Part shown: in pieces, positions 53,783 to 64,000 of the stretch | Position numbering within the stretch: the first letter of the stretch is position 1 | Layout: each line of letters starts with the position of its first letter | DNA from: Seminavis robusta | Lineage: Eukaryota; Bacillariophyta; Bacillariophyceae; Naviculales; Naviculaceae | Length of the DNA stretch: 64,000 bases | Assembly (NCBI GenBank): GCA_903772945.1 | Contig: CAICTM010000026.1 | Span: 1-64,000 of the forward strand | Reading direction: 5' to 3' | The notes under the pieces: model-generated | What the model saw: only the letters and a program-made list of their open reading frames with translations | Told to the model about the DNA's origin: nothing | Database searches by the model: none | Position numbers and translations under genes: made by a program

Positions 53783-56487
53783 CTACTTGAATTCCTTCCT
53801 CAATTTTTCCAAGTGCTCAATCATTTCGTCAACTTTCATCTCACCTTCAACCACATTTTCTCTTGTCCTAATGTTGACGGTTCCGTTTTCGATCTCATTC
53901 TTTCCAATGACAAACTGGAAGTTGTATTGCGCCACTTGTGCATTTCGGACCTTCTTCTGGAATGTGTTTTTCGAGAGATCGACGTCGACGTAGAATCCTT
54001 TCGCATGGAGCTTGTCTCGTACTTCAACACAGTAGCTCTGGAAATCCGCGTGGACAGGAATCAACATCACTTGCCGCGGACTCAACCACAATGGCCACTT
54101 TCCTCCATAATGTTCGCACAAGACAGCAAACATCCGTTCCACACTACCCAGCATTGCACGGTGGATCATCACCGGCCTGGCAAATTGTTTTCCTTCCTCT
54201 TTGCTTTGAGTGGTGTATTGGAGATCGAAACGGATGGGAAGCTGGAAGTCCAATTGAACGGTGGCACACTGGTGAATTCGATCCATCGCATCCATTACTT
54301 TGATATCGATCTTGGGACCGTAAAAGGCACCATCGCCCGGGTTGACGCGCCAGCTACCCTTTCCAGAGAACTCATCCATAGCTGATGCAAGCGCCGCCTC
54401 AGCACGTTCCCATAGCTCCAGGTCACCAAGGGCTTTCTTCGGTCGTGTGGACAGCTCGAGTTTGTAGGTCATGCCGAAGATATCATACACGTCTTTCATG
54501 AAGTTTAGCGCAGCAAGTACTTCAACTCCGATTTGGTCCTCGCGACAATAAATGTGAGCATCGTCTTGCTGGAAGCGCCGAACACGTGTCAACCCTGTGA
54601 GAGCACCCGACAGTTCGTTGCGATGAAGCACTCCAAAGTCAGCAAGACGAAGCGGCAAGTCACGATACGATCGAATGGCACTTCCAAAGACCAGACAGTG
54701 TCCAGGACAATTCATCGGCTTCATGGCCCATTCCTGCCCCTCGACATCAAAGCAAAACATGGCATCTTTATAGTGCATGGCGTGGCCTGACTTGTGCCAC
54801 AAATCGAGATTGAACACGTTGGGAGTGATGATCTCGTCGTAGCCGCGGTCCCAGTAGAAATCCTTGATGAACTGGATCAGCCTGTTGTAGATTCGGGTTC
54901 CGTGTGGAAGCCAGAAGGCAGAACCAGCCGACAAGTCGTGGAACATGACCAACTCCTGCTTCGCCATGATTCTGCGATGGTCTCGTTCTTTAGCCTGTCA
55001 GAGGATAAAAACAAGGAAATGTTAGTGACACAATTATACAACAACGAAATCTGCACAGGAGACCAGGAAACAGGCTCGGAATAATCAGCGGATTGGAAGC
55101 TTTTGTCGGTCACATTTTTTCTCCGAGAATGAGATTCGTTTTTGTCTCGTCATTGCCATTGGTTCAGATCTGAAGTGTAGGCATTACTACACAACGAATA
55201 CGACCAGTGCCCTTACCTTTTCTTGGTTTTCTTTCCAGACTTTGAGCATTTTCTTGTCAGGGAAACTAATTCCGTACATGCGCTGTAAACTGTCGTTGTC
55301 GGTATCTCCGAGCCAGTTTGTGGCCGAATGACGGGTAGCGGCAAATGCCTTGACTTTGCCCGTATGAACGAGATGTGGACCGCGACACAAATCAATCAAG
55401 TCTCCACAACGGTACACAGTGGTACGTGATCCATCAGCTACCTTGGTCGATAGAATTTCGACCTTGAATGGATTGTCCGCAAAAAGCTCCAATCCCTCTT
55501 CCTTGGTAATAACCATCCGCTCGAACTTTTGTTTTTTCTTGATAATTTTGTTGACTTCGGTCTCTATCGTCTTGTCTGTTTGTTGCAAGCAAGGAATTGT
55601 CAAATACATAATTGTCAGTAAACCAAGCAAAACGCTTGTGGTGAGTTATGAAATTGGAACGTACAATCATCATCGCGCAAAGCATCTGATCCCATGTAGG
55701 AGTCATAGTAGAATCCACCGGCCAGAGGAGGCCCGATAGTGAGTTTGGATCCAAAGGAATGCTCCAATGCCTCTCCCAACATATGCGCCGATGAGTGCCA
55801 GAACACAGTCTTGGCGTCTTTATCGTCTTCAAACTTGAGCAGCTCCAACTTGGAGACAGGTCCTACTAGGGGACGTTGCAAATCCCATAGCATTGTCTTT
55901 TCGGAAGCACTATCTTGCTCCACTCCTGCATCTGCCATGGCGTCCATGAGAGTGTCCTCTCCTTCCATGCCATCTTCAGAAGCGTTGTAATCGTCAACAA
56001 AAGAAGCATAAGTGACACGGGCCACAGATACGGCATCGGCCAAACCCTGACTGATCGCCACGCCTACATCATATGGTGTGGTTTTCCAGGCCTGAAAGTT
56101 TTGTCCACTCTTATCTTGTGTCAAGACCTTTCCATCTGGCATGGTGACCGAGATATCCACTGCCTTTTTGTTGGCGAGTTCTCCTTGTCTGCGCTCCTTG
56201 ATTTTGTCGTAGACGGACACACGGTCCCCGAGCCACTCAGGGTTGGGCGTACGTTTCAGAAAGGAATCACCTCCAATATGCTTTCCTCCTTCAGCATCCA
56301 TGCGAGGACCCGACGACGCTTTGGCCCGCCGACCCTGGGCTCCATCCTTGGTCTGCTTTTGGGATGCAGAAGATTCCTTGCTCAAATCCGGTTGGGTGAC
56401 ACCGGGAACATCGAATACAGAAAACTTGGAGGTTTTATTGACTGCCACGCCTTCACCTCCTCCTTTATTGCCGCCTTTCTTGCCCAT
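53783..56487 (-). CDS. TARS: threonyl-tRNA synthetase, cytosolic type
   Basis: Three exons: 56487..55665, 55575..55217 and 54994..53783; 797 residues. A Lys/Gly-rich N-terminal extension (MGKKGGNKGGGEG) replaces any organelle pre-sequence. Next come the TGS domain (AVDISVTMPDGKVL) and the editing domain with H231 and H235 (HSSAHML) plus CRGPHLVHTGK. The class II catalytic core has motif 1 (RGYDEIITPNVFN), the zinc-ligand MNCPGHC, motif 2 (GVLHRNELSGALTGLTRVRRF) and motif 3 (RAMLGSVERMFAVL). The C-terminal anticodon-binding domain (GKWPLWLSPRQVMLIPV) is complete. It charges tRNA-Thr and hydrolyses mischarged Ser-tRNA. The middle intron pair is 89 and 222 bp. A fragment DAMADAGVEQDSASEK inside the editing-domain leader looks like a lineage-specific insert. 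Confidence 0.95.
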
Positions 56488-56811
56488 TCTTATCCTGTCT
56501 TATTATTAGTTGCTAGCTTGCCAGCTCAAAGAGTTGTCCCTTGGTTTTGTGCGGGAAGGTGGCTTTTATCGAGTGCGATATGCGAAACATGCCGACAATC
56601 AAGTCAAGTCGAAACCATCCATCTCAAAGATCCAAATTGATGCGCGCCTTCTTCGCGCTCACGGGTTTCAATCGACTTTTCAGACCTGAGTGGCATGGGT
56701 TTCATGCTATAGCTATGCTATGCTTCACATCGCATGACATCGATTGCACCCATCAATGATCAATCAAACCGTTGCATCAGCTGAATCCCTTGAATGCTGG
56801 AGTGAAAGGAC
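56488..56811. promoter_or_regulatory. divergent promoter of ThrRS and the SGNH-like gene
   Basis: 324 bp between the two start codons. Contains repeated catcgcat/gcatgacatcg words; no ORF of note. Confidence 0.4.
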
Positions 56812-58391
56812 ATGGCGACCTCTCCAATATCCGCGTCCTCTCCAAAGGTAGATTCTGATGACTTTTACTCAGAATATTTTGGCCACAAAGAAGAGCATCT
56901 GCAGCAACTGTTGCCACTTCTTCGCTCTTCCTCAGATTCTCTTGTCTGGCTGGCAGGTGACAGCAGCCTAGATAACAAGTATTGGCAAGTCGAGAGTTGA
57001 AATCAGAGGATTCCCATTTCTTCTACTGCTTACTGGTACGATGCTGAGGGAATTCTAATGTTTGTCCAAAATGTATGTGATGCAGGTTTCAGTTGACACA
57101 GCCGGCGGTGGGAGGCTATCGCGACCTTCTGGATCCTCCTCGATCCAAGACAGACATTGCTTACTGGATGAATTTTCTTGCTTTGGAGGATCCCAGCAAT
57201 GAATTACCTCGGATCGCCACTATCAACACCGCAGGTAAGGCCAGATGGCCAACGGCCTAAGCATGATGACGGAGCTCTTTTTATTATTTCTAACTCTACC
57301 AAATTCCCTCGAGTATGCAGTCGAAGAGACTACACTGAATCAACGCACATGGAGATGGCTGCCACAAGACAAGTTCATTCGAGACAAGATTTCACCCGAC
57401 GATATCCTCATTGTGTCTGCTGGCGGCAACGATGTCGCCTGGGCACCTTGTCCGTGTACAATCGTGTCGATTCTTTGTCTTTTGAATCTACCAATGTTTT
57501 GCATCGAAAATGCGTTCAACTGTGGGTCAGTCCCGGTAGGTGCGGGTACAAACTCTGGTGCTCGGGTACCGTTTGGGACCTTCAGGTCTGCCTCTCACTC
57601 TCTGTTTCTCACCTGGCTCATTTTCCCCTTGAAGACGGACGACTACTGCTGTGGTTGTGGAGCGTCACTGGCATCTTGTGCCTGTGCATGCCCTCCATGC
57701 TCAGGGTACTTTAAGCATCTCTTTGGGACAAGGTGAGTGATTTCAATGTCTTGTTCTTGTAGCGATTAGTTGAATTGAATCGAATCACTTTAGCATGGGT
57801 ATCCACTACAAACCGCTGCACTCTTAACTTACAGAGTGCAAAAGTATGTTGAATCCTTGGTTGCCAAGACCAAACCCAAAGCTGTTTTGATATGCATGAT
57901 ATATTTTCCGGATGAAGCAAAGACCATGTCATGGGCAACTCTTCCGCTGCAGCTCCTAGGATACGAAAGCAACCCTTCGAAGCTCCAGTTGCTGATTCGA
58001 AAGGCATTCCAGGATGCCACTTTGTAAGTGCTTGCTTTTGCAGATATGCTTATGTGACTACTTGTTGCGGGTGCCTTCCTTCGTTGAGTCTTTTGATGAT
58101 AGTGATGCTGTACGTATTGATTCGATTCATTTTATTGCCTCTTGCGCGTCCTACAGAGCCATAAAGATACCAGGAACCAAGGTCATTCCTGTCCCCCTCT
58201 ATGAAGTCTTGGATGGGAAACATTCTGAAGAGTACTGTGAACGAGTGGAGCCGAGTCCAAGTGGTGGCAAGCTTTTGGCTAGGCTTTTCTTGATGATCAT
58301 ACGACAGCAGGTCACTGGAAGCAGTCAAGATTCAAGAAATGAAACTGCGATCGGAGCGCCTGTGTCTCAAGCCATGGCTGAAAGGTCTTAG
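56812..58391 (+). CDS. SGNH-hydrolase-like (GDSL) protein
   Basis: Six exons: 56812..56984, 57086..57234, 57321..57535, 57635..57732, 57835..58023 and 58157..58391; 352 residues. The first intron has a GC donor (TTG then GCAAGT) and a normal AG acceptor; joining gives DNKYWFQLTQPAVGG. The candidate catalytic Ser is S51 in WLAGDSSLDNKYW. ILIVSAGGNDVAW is the GGND block whose Asn stabilises the oxyanion. A Cys-rich stretch (DDYCCGCGASLASCACACPPC) follows. The C-terminus (IPGTKVIPVPLYEVLDG, then YCERVEPSPSGG) should hold the Asp/His end of the triad, but no clear DxxH is seen, so activity is uncertain. The 99-bp intron 57536..57634 is in frame and stop-free, so retention is possible. Substrate (ester, lipid or polysaccharide acyl group) unknown. 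Confidence 0.7.
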
Positions 58392-58955
58392 CTACTACAT
58401 CTTGATTCGATTCCAAAATGGTGATAGAAAGGCTTGAAGGCAGCCATCATTGTATCGTACCATCCATGGATGGTTTCTGAACTACTACTCGCAGTCGAGA
58501 ATCATTCCCTCTCTACTGTATCTCAGTAGTAGTATATATCTTCTGAATGGACACTACTGTAGTATTTGGCTTGTATCACCTAGCGGTAGCTAGCTTCACA
58601 AGTACTAGTATGACAGAGCTCTCAAAGGTGTCGTCTCCGGGTACAACTGTACTGGTTTGGAGAAGGGGCCCGGGAAAAGACGCTCGATGCGTGACAGCCT
58701 CGCTGGGTTATGTTTGTACAAGTGTCATCTTTCTCTTCTATTTTTTCTTGTTGCAACTGATGCCAAAGCAGTTCTGTTGATTCCATTCCTTAGTCGGCTC
58801 TGCTGTTGTTGCGTAGAAGAAGGAAGCATCCATCCTGTGTCTAGCTAGTTCCCTGAGTGATTTGACCTAATTATACGTTTCCGACCGAGATACTGAGATA
58901 CGCAGACGAGTTTCGATATTGGCATTCTGGCACGACAACAATCTACAGAACGAAG
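58392..58955. other. intergenic region
   Basis: 564 bp between two plus-strand genes. Rich in tactag/ctagct words. No gene supported. Confidence 0.45.
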
Positions 58956-61900
58956 ATGGTATTTAGTAGGACTTCAGACCGCGGTAATAATCCCGCTGCT
59001 GGCGCTTCGATTGCCGCTTCAATGGAAAACAGCGGTGTTCATGCGATGCGCCGCCCTACTACTCGCGGGTTGCAACAAGTGGTCCCTCCTCGGCAAGCTT
59101 CTTTGAATTTCATGGGACTTTCCATGTCGAGATACCGTCAGTCTTCAGCTACGGGTGCCCGTAGTTCCAATCGAAGACTCAACAGTCATAACAACCACAA
59201 CGACTCGCCAGACACCAATTCTCAGTTTGTCCATGCAGTGCGGTCGAGGGCTCCGTATAGGAGGTATCGAGTGGGAGAGAACATATTGATTACCTGCAAT
59301 TCTCACTGGGCTACTTCTTTGGTTAATCGCCATGGCTTCCCTCCAGGAGAGGGCACCACGGCAGAGGAGCAGAGCGGCCCTTATTCCTTCGTCATGGCCA
59401 CTGTTCTGACTGTACATTTCGATGAGTTTGCCGAGTATTACACTGTCAAACGATCTGATAATGGAGCCGAGCAGAGAGCCGACACGGGTGAGTTTTCTTT
59501 CCTTGGTTTTCTGATTTTCGTTTACCGTTGTTATTCTCACCGTGATGTCTTTCTTGCTGTGTCTAGCCTTCATGGAACCCTTCAAGACACAACGAGGGGA
59601 ACAAGCTGCTCTGCGAGCCGCTACACAAAGCACCATCATGTCCCCAGATGAGGTCGTCCGAGCCTCGGGACCCTTGAACGCAAACAATAAGAATCGAAAT
59701 GTGTTTATACGACACCTACAAACATGTTGCTTGTGCTTATGCATGCCACTGCTCTGGCTTTTCGACTGTTTTCTATATCTCATGGGAGAATACGTCTGTC
59801 GATTTTGTAATCGATTCTATCAGGCCACTAAGCGACAAGCCAATTTGTGTCTCAACGGAAAACAACCATGGGTGTGCTCCGTACGAGTCACATCCATAAA
59901 CGTCGTTGTGCTATGTAGCACTTGGTACATGTTCAGTGATCAAGCTCGACTGGCCTTCTTTCCATCCTCGGCCGATTATGCCCTTGCAGTTATCAATTTT
60001 GTGGTATGGTGTATCCTGATCATCGAACTACTCTTTGAACTCTTCATACGACCCGATGGATATCAAGATCTCATTATATCCGACAAAGCTTACGCTCCGA
60101 CAACTGTCCGATACATCAATGCCTTTCATTTGTTGGTGGAATCAGTATCTCTCCTTTGCTTCATTCCTGAATTCTATTGCCTCTTCTCGGTGGCCAGCTG
60201 TGGCGAGAGGCTCGGTTTTTCTTTCTTCAACGCGGCACTGTTGGGTGTGACGGGACCCTCGAGGGCAGATTTCTTTTTTGGCAAGGCATACTTTGCACTC
60301 ATTCGATTCCGTGTGTTTGGGCTAGTTCGACACTGGAAAAAGATGTGGATCAACAATACATTCATCAATATGAGATGGAAAGCAGCCCATGGATTCTTTT
60401 CTGGGTCCTCCTCGAAACAAGTTACCTCGAATCAGAAAAACAAAAGGGACCAACACAAAAGCAACAAAACAGAGACGTCGGAGGATGCCAAAAAGAAGGA
60501 ATCGGTCTTGACGAATGCTTCCAATATTGGAACAGCTCTAATGGTGACAAATTCCTACCGAGTCTTGATCATGTTGTGTGCCATTGTGGGTGTGTTCCCC
60601 GTACTTGCGTCCATCGCTTCAAGTTCGTCAATCAACAGGATCACTAAAGAAATGACCGACCAACTGCAAGCCACCAATCTGCTAGTGACGGACAACTCGA
60701 ATAGCTCGTGCATGTTCCTGCGAGATTCCGTCTTGTCTTGGGTCGCGGGGCTTACTCCCAGTGAAGGAAGGCGGCTGGTGTCCACAGACACCAATGTTTT
60801 TCTTTTATCACTAACGATTGAACCAAACCACTGTCGTAGATGGTTGTACCCGCCAGAAGACGACAACAGCAACAACAACGACACGAATACAACAATCAGA
60901 CCGGAGACGACCCCCCCTCGTTTAAAGAACAATACCCATGTCCTCAGCGATGTTTGTGTCTTCATCAAACGCGAAAACCCCAGCTTGACACAAAAGATCG
61001 AGGACGAAAGTGCGGACATGGCAGGCAGCAATGTTGACGAAGAAACAGTAGCTTTCTTGTTGAAGCACTGCAGGACCTGGAATAAAACAGGAGGGTCGAC
61101 TTCTGCGGAAGATATTTCCAATAAAGTTGACTTGAGAATCGGATCCATCACTGTCGTCCCAAGCTCGACGGTTTACAAGAACTACACAATCTACGAAGGG
61201 AATAATACCTCATCAGTCGAAAATACCACCTACAGCGTAACAGCTGTGTTCAATGAGAGTTACGCAATCGAGTCGTCGTAAGTGATGTCTTCGCAATACT
61301 TTCGGCCGCTAGGTTGTGCTATTGTACTCACGTACATTTTGATTTTCTCTGCAGTGCCATGGCGTGCTTTTTGCTGCAATTCTGCGTCTTGATATCTGTT
61401 TTAGGAGGGCTGTCAGTGTTGAGACGAGACGCTGAGGTGCTAGTCCTGGGCCCTCTGCGTCGCATGTTAAAGATTGTTGCTGGGTATGCGAAGAATCCAC
61501 TTATTCAACCCAAAATACATAGGCGCGGGGTATCTCGCAACGCCCAGGGCAAGGCAATGCCCGACCACTCTGATGCAACCTTGTCAGATAGCGACGATTC
61601 GATGGATGGTACTGAATTTCTCGGAAACGATTTAGGAAACTACGAAACAGAGCAGCTGATCAATGCAGTTTCAAAGATTACGGATTTACTTCGAAAGTGC
61701 TGGGGTGTTGCAGGTGCAGATATCATTTCCACCAATCTTGCTACTCGCGAGGGAGCTCTTACGGAAGTTTTTAACCCGACCGTTCCAGGAAAGAGCGTCT
61801 ATGCGTTGTTTGGATTCGCTGCCATTAAGGGGTTTGATCACGCATTGAAGAATCTGGGAGGCGATGTCATGGTGTTGATCAATGATGTAGCAAAAGTTCT

Positions 61901-63044
61901 CCATGATGAAGTGTATCGATGGGGATTTGGGAACTCTGGCCAGTGCAATAAGAATCTCGGTGCAGCCTTCTTGATGGTTTTTCGAATTGGATTGGTGAAA
62001 GAAGTCATTGAAAAGCTTGAGCAGGCGACCGATGTGATTTTCTCGACTCACACGAAACACCGCACAACTTCCCAAGCTAAGCAAAAAGCGAGAATTCGCA
62101 AGGCTGTGACAACCAGCACGACGACTCCCAAGAGTGTAGCCATTGCGAAGGCAACTGCAGCGAAACTCAAGGGGAAAGTGAACAAGAGGAAAGAGGATGC
62201 ATCAGTGAATGCTATGAGTGTGTCACTCCAGTCACTTCCTGGCATTTCAACATTTACTGACTGTGCTGTGATTGGAATGCTGAAGAGCTACGCCAGTATT
62301 CACAGAGACAAGAAGCTTCTTACCTGGAATGACGATTTTCGTTTGGGTGCTGGAGTCGGGGCTTTCACCGTTAGTCTTATCTATGGTATGGATGCCGGTT
62401 GGGCTGTCGAGGGAGCCGTTGGTAGCGAATACAAAATTGATGCAACCTATCTTTCGCCGCATGTCAATATGGCTTCTCGAATGATGAGTGCCTGCAAGCA
62501 GTATGGTGTGAGCATTCTGCTGAGTCAAGCAGTGCAAGAGCTTATGTCTGACGCCGCAAGATCAAAACTGAGGCATCTGGATACGGTCACGGTGAAGGGA
62601 AGCAGTGTGAAGCAAAGAATCTACACATACGATGCCCGGAACCGAGGCGTGGATTTTTTCTTGTTCAGCCGAACTGATGACCAGGCTGATTTCGAGGCAG
62701 ATCGGTACTCACCGAATATGTGGAACGTGGATCAGGATCTGAAGGCCATGAGACAACACCTTGAAGACGACTTTCTGGACGAATTCAAGGCCGGACGTAA
62801 GGCATACCTGCAAGGTGACTGGCCTCTGGCGGTGGAAAAATTGAACATAGCAAACGAGATCATGTTGGAAACTGCTGTCGAGGCAGGGTACCTTGTGGAC
62901 CCCTCCACGGATGCTGTCCCCCACGAAGAGGAACTCGCCGAGCACGGAGATGGCCCAACCCTATTCTTGCTCAACTACATCAAGTCAAAGGGCGGAGTTG
63001 CACCAGACGACTGGGAAGGTTGGCACCCACTCACTAGCAAGTAG
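58956..63044 (+). CDS. multi-TM receptor-like protein with degenerate class III nucleotidyl-cyclase domain
   Basis: Three exons: 58956..59487, 59567..61277 and 61355..63044; 1,310 residues. The N-terminal 180 residues are hydrophilic and basic. A cluster of TM helices follows (for example VRVTSINVVVLCSTWYMF, AVINFVVWCILIIELLFELF and LLVESVSLLCFIPEF), laid out like a voltage-sensor or channel-type bundle. A further TM (VLIMLCAIVGVFPVLASIAS) opens an Asn-glycosylation-rich loop of about 200 residues, closed by AMACFLLQFCVLISVLGGL. The C-terminal domain is a class III cyclase homologue: LFGFAAIKGFDH, NKNLGAAFLMVFRIG, GWAVEGAVGSEYKIDA and SPHVNMASRM. Both metal-binding Asp positions are Ala (A904, A951), while the Asn/Arg pair (N1119, R1123) is kept. 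It is therefore predicted to lack cyclase activity and to act as a pseudoenzyme or partner subunit; that is inference. Confidence 0.8.
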
Positions 63045-63445
63045 AGTTGCTCAGTCGAATTTTCAGCTCGCTTGTCGTTGATATATTCTTGGGAAATATG
63101 TCAAGTCCGAGAGGAGCCTGCTTGCCGATAGATCAGTGCTACTGGTACGGTACGGTGCTGTAACGGGCAGTAGTCACAATTCGCTAATGTACATGATGTA
63201 GTGTGGGAGTGCAAACGTTGCCACCCTTTCTACTATTATCTAGCTAGCTAGAGGCAGCCCTGGACACCACACTGCCATCCTTAGCTCTTCTACGCCAGCC
63301 ACGAATCTTTCAAAGTGCTGAACCTCAGAAACGGTAGTACATGTAGACCCTACGGTAGGATGGACTTGGACCAAAATGAAAGAAACACTATTACCTACTA
63401 TTACCTACTAACCTCGGCAGGTAAACTGCCTGAGTTCTCAACCCC
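63045..63445. other. intergenic region
   Basis: 400 bp after the cyclase-like gene, with gtacggtacgg and ctagctagctag words. No gene seen. Confidence 0.45.
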
Positions 63446-64000
63446 TTTAATGCTATTTCCTATTTCCTATTTCCTATTTCCTATTTCCTATTTCCTATTT
63501 TCTATTTCCTATTTCCTATTTCCTATTCCGGTGAAGCCAAAGTATAAGGATAGAGATAGTCATAAGCCAACAAAACTGAACATTGATGGTTCAATACAAG
63601 TTAGGGGTAGGAATAAATCATTAATATTTAAGGTTAGTGCAATCAGCACAGCAGCACAATAAGCCAGCAGGAGTTGTAAAGGTTAGAGTTACAATAAGGG
63701 AATGGCAGCTGGTAAATTATAGAGTAGCGGGCGGCAACACACGACGTAGTCGGGTGTTGTCGCCAGGGCTAGCTTAATAAAGAAGGTTGCAATGAGGTTT
63801 AATGCTATTTCCTATTTCCTATTTCCTATTCCGGTGAAGCCAAAGTATAAGGATATAGATAGTCATAAGCCAACAAAACTGAACATTGGTGGTTCAATAC
63901 AAGTTAGGGGTAGGAATAAATCATTAATATTTAAGGTTAGTGCAATCATCACAAACAATAAGCCAGCATGAGCTGTAAAGGTTAGGGTTACAATAAGGGA
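63446..64000 (+). repeat. long tandem repeat with ATTTCCT heptamer arrays
   Basis: Two copies of a long unit: each begins tttaatgct, runs through ATTTCCT heptamers (10 in copy 1, one of them ATTTTCT; 3 in copy 2), then attccggtgaagccaaagta and about 165 bp of near-identical sequence. The post-array part starts at 63528 and 63831, an offset of 303 bp. Copy 2 is cut by the window end, so more copies may follow. Confidence 0.85.

Noticed and set aside
1-64000. CRISPR array, bacterial operon or phage module
   Set aside because: No regularly spaced direct repeats with unique spacers, no Shine-Dalgarno-linked gene chains; all genes are eukaryotic with introns.

Overview
The window reads as nuclear DNA of a diatom, probably a pennate one. 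The genes are eukaryotic with short GT-AG introns, mostly 69-105 bp. The resident retroelement is a Copia element of the kind that fills diatom genomes, and several gene families (class C GPCR-like receptors, tandem solute-binding-domain membrane proteins, membrane-anchored nucleotidyl-cyclase homologues) are typically expanded in diatoms. Species assignment is inference; no search was run. Introns were found by eye from splice signals, reading phase and protein continuity. Every joined CDS given with complete exons has a length divisible by three.

Layout. 1-3.9 kb: two head-to-head paralogous class C GPCR genes (the left one runs off the window; the right one has a 5-nt microexon). 4.2-6.1 kb: a protein made of 26 copies of an 18-residue Pro/Trp/Lys unit. 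7.3-8.5 kb: prolyl-4-hydroxylase-type dioxygenase. 8.7-11.2 kb: clostripain-family (C11) protease with a likely GPI tail. 12.4-14.7 kb: RAD17-like checkpoint clamp loader. 14.9-17.4 kb: single-pass membrane protein with two solute-binding modules. 18.3-20.65 kb: a bounded Harbinger-like DNA transposon (TIRs, CAG target duplication) with an intact accessory gene and a broken transposase. 20.7-22.75 kb: multicopper oxidase. 23.04-31.1 kb: decayed Copia retrotransposon on the minus strand. 31.1-36.9 kb: gene-poor, A/C-rich repeat tract holding a 349-bp MITE-like element.

From 36.9 kb the window returns to host genes: a conserved-looking protein with a possible PH-like C-terminus, a small membrane protein, UTP4 (SSU processome), RPN10 (26S proteasome) divergent from MCM3 (replicative helicase), a four-TM protein, a second C11 protease paralogous to the first, cytosolic threonyl-tRNA synthetase, an SGNH-hydrolase-like protein with a GC-AG intron, and a large multi-TM protein ending in a nucleotidyl-cyclase domain that has lost both metal-binding aspartates. 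The last 550 bp are a tandem repeat.

There is no operon-like grouping. Housekeeping genes (RAD17, UTP4, RPN10, MCM3, ThrRS) are interleaved with sensor and membrane genes, often as divergent pairs sharing 0.4-0.7 kb promoters. The points most worth following are the 18-residue repeat protein, the predicted catalytically dead cyclase receptor, the 5-nt microexon, and the two terminal-inverted-repeat elements that share a CAG/CTG target duplication.
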